The position numbers and the translations under genes are program-made. This document shows, one piece after another, positions 54,804 to 57,682 of a stretch of DNA of 57,682 nucleotides. The notes under the pieces are model-generated. The model did no database searches. It saw nothing but the letters and a program-made list of their open reading frames with translations, and was not told the DNA's origin. This stretch comes from Spirochaetia bacterium (GTDB taxonomy: Bacteria > Spirochaetota > Leptospiria > Leptospirales > Leptonemataceae), in the NCBI GenBank assembly GCA_021413825.1, contig JAIOPQ010000109.1, positions 1 through 57,682 on the forward strand, in the 5' to 3' direction. Position 1 is the stretch's first letter, and every line of letters begins with the position of its first letter.

Positions 54804-55699
54804 AAGCGGAAGAACTCGAAGACATCCAGGAAGAAGAATTACCGGTTGCTCGCGAAGATGCGGGAGACACAGGTGAAAGTGATCAAGTAACCCCCGACTT
54901 TGATTTTGATGAGGAAGAGTATCGCCTCAATGTAAAGCAGAAGATATGGATTGTTGCGAGCCTTGTAGTATCGTTCTTATTTTTCACGCTGCTCCTCTTT
55001 CCCAGGGACATCTTCTTACGGAGCATCCTTTCAAAATCCGCCGGTCAGGTGCGCATTGATTTTAGTTCTGCGGAACCCGGACTCTTTGGCCAGACGTTTC
55101 AATCCTTCAGACTCACCTTACCCGATGGTACTAATTTTATTTCAGACACTCTGGAATCGACCCTGCATGTGCATGATCTAATTCGCGGCGTTGCCGCAGG
55201 CGACATTCTAATGAGCGCTGCCGATTTTTCGTCGAACAACATAGCGATGCATGCGAAGACTGCGGAAGTTACCTCGAACGTGAGTGGAATCTTTGACGGA
55301 TTGACAGCTATGCGAGGAGACGTTGTTCTGAAGTTATCCGGAGTGGGCTTTCAGCGGTTGCCCGGTGGCGTATCTGCGTTCGTTCCGGTTGATGCAGGCA
55401 AGATCGAAATAGGAAAGATGGAGCTTCCAATCTCATTCCGAGAATCCGGCCCGTCCCTGCAGCGAGGACTCATCGTAAGTAATCTCTTCACAATCAAGCT
55501 TGAAGGAAACGGCAAATACCAGGGAACCAATCTGGACACTATGGCCCTGGTCGGCAAAATTTGCCTCAAACCAGTCCCTAAACTGGAAGAATTGCAGCCC
55601 GAGCTATTTGGGATGTATGCTTTTGCCGGGGGCACTACAAACGACGATCTATGTTTCAATGTGCGCGGAACACTGGGAAAGCCAGAATTCAGCAAGTAA
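54800..55699 (+). CDS. gspN: Type II secretion protein GspN
   Basis: The 299-residue protein has an acidic cytoplasmic start (EELEDIQEEELPV), one membrane helix (about 50-70) and a beta-rich periplasmic domain with repeats such as FQSFRLTLPDGTNFISDTLEST and TNLDTMALVGKICLKP. The layout fits the spirochaetal/deltaproteobacterial GspN type. Assignment is mainly by position at the end of the gsp operon. Its role in secretion is not well defined even in model systems. Confidence 0.72.
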   Translation: MKAEELEDIQEEELPVAREDAGDTGESDQVTPDFDFDEEEYRLNVKQKIWIVASLVVSFLFFTLLLFPRDIFLRSILSKSAGQVRIDFSSAEPGLFGQTFQSFRLTLPDGTNFISDTLESTLHVHDLIRGVAAGDILMSAADFSSNNIAMHAKTAEVTSNVSGIFDGLTAMRGDVVLKLSGVGFQRLPGGVSAFVPVDAGKIEIGKMELPISFRESGPSLQRGLIVSNLFTIKLEGNGKYQGTNLDTMALVGKICLKPVPKLEELQPELFGMYAFAGGTTNDDLCFNVRGTLGKPEFSK

Positions 55700-55720
55700 G
55701 AATGCCGACAATATAGCGAT

Positions 55721-56779
55721 ATGCGTCGGCTCCTGATATTACTTCTGCCAGCAGCACTTCTAGCCCGGGATGACATGCCGGAACTGCCGGGTCCCTCAGG
55801 TCTCAGGCATCGCGTGGATAGAGTGGAAACTAGGACGGCAGTGCCGACTGCGACTGTAATTCCTGCCGGGCGAGGAATTCCCGAGATACCGTCGCCTTCG
55901 GGCAAGATACGCTTTGAAGTCAGGGAACAAGCTCGACCTTTTCCGGCAGTCGAGTATGCTAAGCTTGGAAACGAATTTGAAGAATGGAAACGGGCCAGCG
56001 CCGAATTATCGGCAACTCCAGCGTATTTGCGCAAGGGACAGGAGATCCAGGAGCGACAGCGCACGCTGTTAGCCAGAACGTTGTATCGCTTTGAGGGTGC
56101 CTGTCATCTCAAGAAAATTCCAGACACGGATCGAGTGGTATTTCGAATTGCCTGCCTGCCGGACGGTTCCTCAAATACTATCTGGTTTACACGAGGACGT
56201 CAAGACCCGCTGCGCAAGCAATTGGAGATTATGGAACCGGGACGCGAAATCGCGGGTGACTTCAGGCTACTAGAAACGTCTGCCTCCGCATCTGGCATGA
56301 GTTTGTTGTTTCGTGAGGTGTCATACTCTTATGTGAATCCGTATCTTGAGTTGCTGCACAGCAAGTCTGAAAACATGAGCGAAGAAGAGTTCCTGCGACC
56401 TGAATGGGTGGTTAAGTATCTACCCGATTTGCTAAATCTCCGCGCGAACGAACGCGAATTTCAGGGAGCACTGGACGTTTTTAAAACCGGGACATGGCTT
56501 CCATTTCAGAAGGCCTGTCCGCTTCGCCTTGAATCGGTTAAACTACTCGCCGGCGAGGCTGCCTACAGAGTTGAAGTCCTACCGGGTTGCACAAGGCAGC
56601 GGGCTAGCGTTCGTGTTTCAGATGCTGCAATGCTGGAAGAGACGGCACTGCAATCCGATACAGGTACGCAATTATTCGGGGAGCTGCGGATTGGATCGAT
56701 TCTTCAAATCGATGGCCGCATGTATATTGACTGGGATGCGATTCGCAATTGTCGCCCGGGTGAACGGAGTACGCCATGA
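55721..56779 (+). CDS. Exported protein of unknown function
   Basis: I do not recognise this 352-residue protein. It has a signal peptide (MRRLLILLLPAALLA, then RDDMPE) and a Pro-rich segment with two similar pieces (PELPGPSGLRHRV and PEIPSPSGKIRFEV). A Cys-containing beta-rich region follows (EGACHLKKIPDTDRVVFRIACLPDGSS), then a similar Cys pair later (ACPLRLESVKLLAGEAAYRVEVLPGC), suggesting an internal duplication: each copy is a cysteine, a strand and a second cysteine about 20 residues on. It starts 21 bases after gspN and is coupled to the next gene (ATGA), so it may serve or use the secretion system. Confidence 0.55.
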   Translation: MRRLLILLLPAALLARDDMPELPGPSGLRHRVDRVETRTAVPTATVIPAGRGIPEIPSPSGKIRFEVREQARPFPAVEYAKLGNEFEEWKRASAELSATPAYLRKGQEIQERQRTLLARTLYRFEGACHLKKIPDTDRVVFRIACLPDGSSNTIWFTRGRQDPLRKQLEIMEPGREIAGDFRLLETSASASGMSLLFREVSYSYVNPYLELLHSKSENMSEEEFLRPEWVVKYLPDLLNLRANEREFQGALDVFKTGTWLPFQKACPLRLESVKLLAGEAAYRVEVLPGCTRQRASVRVSDAAMLEETALQSDTGTQLFGELRIGSILQIDGRMYIDWDAIRNCRPGERSTP

Positions 56780-57682
56780 AGTCGTATGTAACAGTATTGT
56801 CAATCTTGCTCTGTGCGCTTTCATTGTTTGCGCAAGAGACGCGACCACTGATACTTCCGGATTTTGCAAAGAACAAACCAATTACAGAGCTTGCCCAGGA
56901 AGTAAAGCCTGACAAACCTGAACCAAAGATTGAAACTGCAACGGTTGTTCCGCAGGCAGTGTGTCTGCAGGTCACGCGTAGAATTCCATCTTCCGTTCAA
57001 CCCCATAGTGCACCCCGCGTAGTGACTGAATGGTCCGTGGGGTTAAAACTCGGACCAAGGATTGTAACTGACCTGGACAACGTGCGAGGAGCTGTTTCAA
57101 TTCAATATCGCTCCCCTGATTCAAAGACTATGGCGCCAACGCGGCCTCCTGTTTTTGGTTGGGACACAGGCCTTGCACTTCTGACAACGGAAGAGAGCTT
57201 GACGGAGCCTGCACTTGAAGTGCAAGAAGCCGAACTTGATTCGGAACTTACGCTAGCGGGCTGTGGACCAAATTCCATAGAACTGAGCCGCACACGGGTG
57301 GATGCATTGTATACGGGGAACATTGAGAACAATGACACGGCAAAATTTCAACTCGTGCGCACAAGCCCCGTTCCTGCCACCTCAAAGCTCAAATCAGGAA
57401 CTCCGGCCTTTATAGGAAAGAAATTCGCGGGTCTCTATCATGCAGGTAAATCCAGGTATGTATTGCATGCGTACTACGTTACCCGATTTTTGCAGGATGT
57501 AAAAGACGGTAAATATGAGGGAATGCCCAGACGAACGTTTGACTACCAGGGACTACAACATCCCGACCTCCGGAAATTTCTCAATTTGCCCGATACGTTG
57601 CATGGCGTTCGCATAACTCGGACGTTTGGCGAGTCACTTCTGTTGCCAGGAGACTATCTGAAATCCATTGATGGTAATTCTA
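56776..57682 (+). CDS. Exported HtrA-like protein with degenerate protease domain and PDZ (partial)
   Basis: The frame is open from ATG 56776 to the window end (302 residues seen, no stop). It starts with a signal peptide (MKSYVTVLSILLCALSLFAQ). A trypsin-like layout can be followed: PRIVTDLDNVRGAVSIQY aligns with the usual LTNNHVVxGA segment, GWDTGLALL with DLALL, and KSGTPAFIGKKFAGL with NSGGP. A PDZ-like region begins at QHPDLRKFLNLPDTLHGVRI and continues with LLPGDYLKSIDGNS. By this alignment the catalytic His and Asp are replaced, while the Ser position is kept, so it is probably not an active protease. The alignment is my inference, not a search result. Confidence 0.6.
   Translation, partial: MKSYVTVLSILLCALSLFAQETRPLILPDFAKNKPITELAQEVKPDKPEPKIETATVVPQAVCLQVTRRIPSSVQPHSAPRVVTEWSVGLKLGPRIVTDLDNVRGAVSIQYRSPDSKTMAPTRPPVFGWDTGLALLTTEESLTEPALEVQEAELDSELTLAGCGPNSIELSRTRVDALYTGNIENNDTAKFQLVRTSPVPATSKLKSGTPAFIGKKFAGLYHAGKSRYVLHAYYVTRFLQDVKDGKYEGMPRRTFDYQGLQHPDLRKFLNLPDTLHGVRITRTFGESLLLPGDYLKSIDGNS

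Overview
The window looks like a chromosomal segment of a diderm spirochaete, most likely from the order Leptospirales (a Leptonema/Turneriella/Leptospira relative). This is inference from gene content and order: fmt, a PASTA protein and rpe in a row; the run rpoN, hpf, hprK, HPr, NtrY, NtrX; a CHASE2 adenylate cyclase; complete LPS-precursor and Lpt genes; a type II secretion operon. G+C looks close to half by eye. I see no rRNA or tRNA gene, CRISPR array, integrase or transposase. Almost everything is on the + strand in tightly packed operons, many genes overlapping by ATGA or TGATG. TTG and GTG starts are frequent.

Layout. 1-8354: translation and envelope housekeeping (end of rpsB, tsf, pyrH, frr, uppS, cdsA, dxr, rseP, proS). 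8471-14907: a CHASE2 adenylate cyclase with a damaged catalytic domain, then dxs and a DinG-type helicase. 14915-22473: a secreted protein, then LPS genes (heptokinase, heptose adenylyltransferase, pyrG, kdsA, LptC-like, LptA/OstA-like, lptB). 22476-28184: a sigma-54 regulatory block (rpoN, hpf, hprK, an HPr/NtrY fusion, an NtrX-type activator). 28181-33492: a hypothetical gene, priA, fmt, a PASTA protein and rpe. 33511-34620 (minus): a beta-propeller lipoprotein. 34774-37644: the rpsP-khpA-rimM-trmD-rplS-rnhB ribosome operon. 37641-39996: a small coupled ORF carrying a palindromic element, a FliK-like and an FlhB-tail-like protein, and a degenerate HD-GYP protein. 40073-42154: yraN, a small ORF and convergent comM. 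42177-43639: a lipoprotein and a LysM/M23 peptidase. 43668-55699: the type II secretion operon gspC to gspN. 55721-end: two secreted proteins, the last resembling an HtrA protease that has lost catalytic residues and running off the window.

How the genes fit together. Isoprenoid genes (dxr, dxs, uppS) feed undecaprenyl carrier synthesis, and cdsA supplies CDP-diacylglycerol. KdsA and the two Hld proteins supply LPS core sugars; pyrG supplies CTP, which activates Kdo. LptC/A/B export the finished LPS. The Gsp operon builds a secretion machine through the same outer membrane. The sigma-54 block joins RpoN, its likely activator, and HPr kinase.

The most unusual features are breaks in otherwise standard genes. 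The cyclase has lost part of its catalytic domain with a frameshift. HPr stops at residue 47 and continues in frame into NtrY. khpA has an in-frame TAA at codon 12. rimM and rnhB have no ATG, GTG or TTG start. A 93-bp palindrome lies inside a small ORF coupled at both ends. Raw reads are needed to tell real biology from assembly or consensus error.
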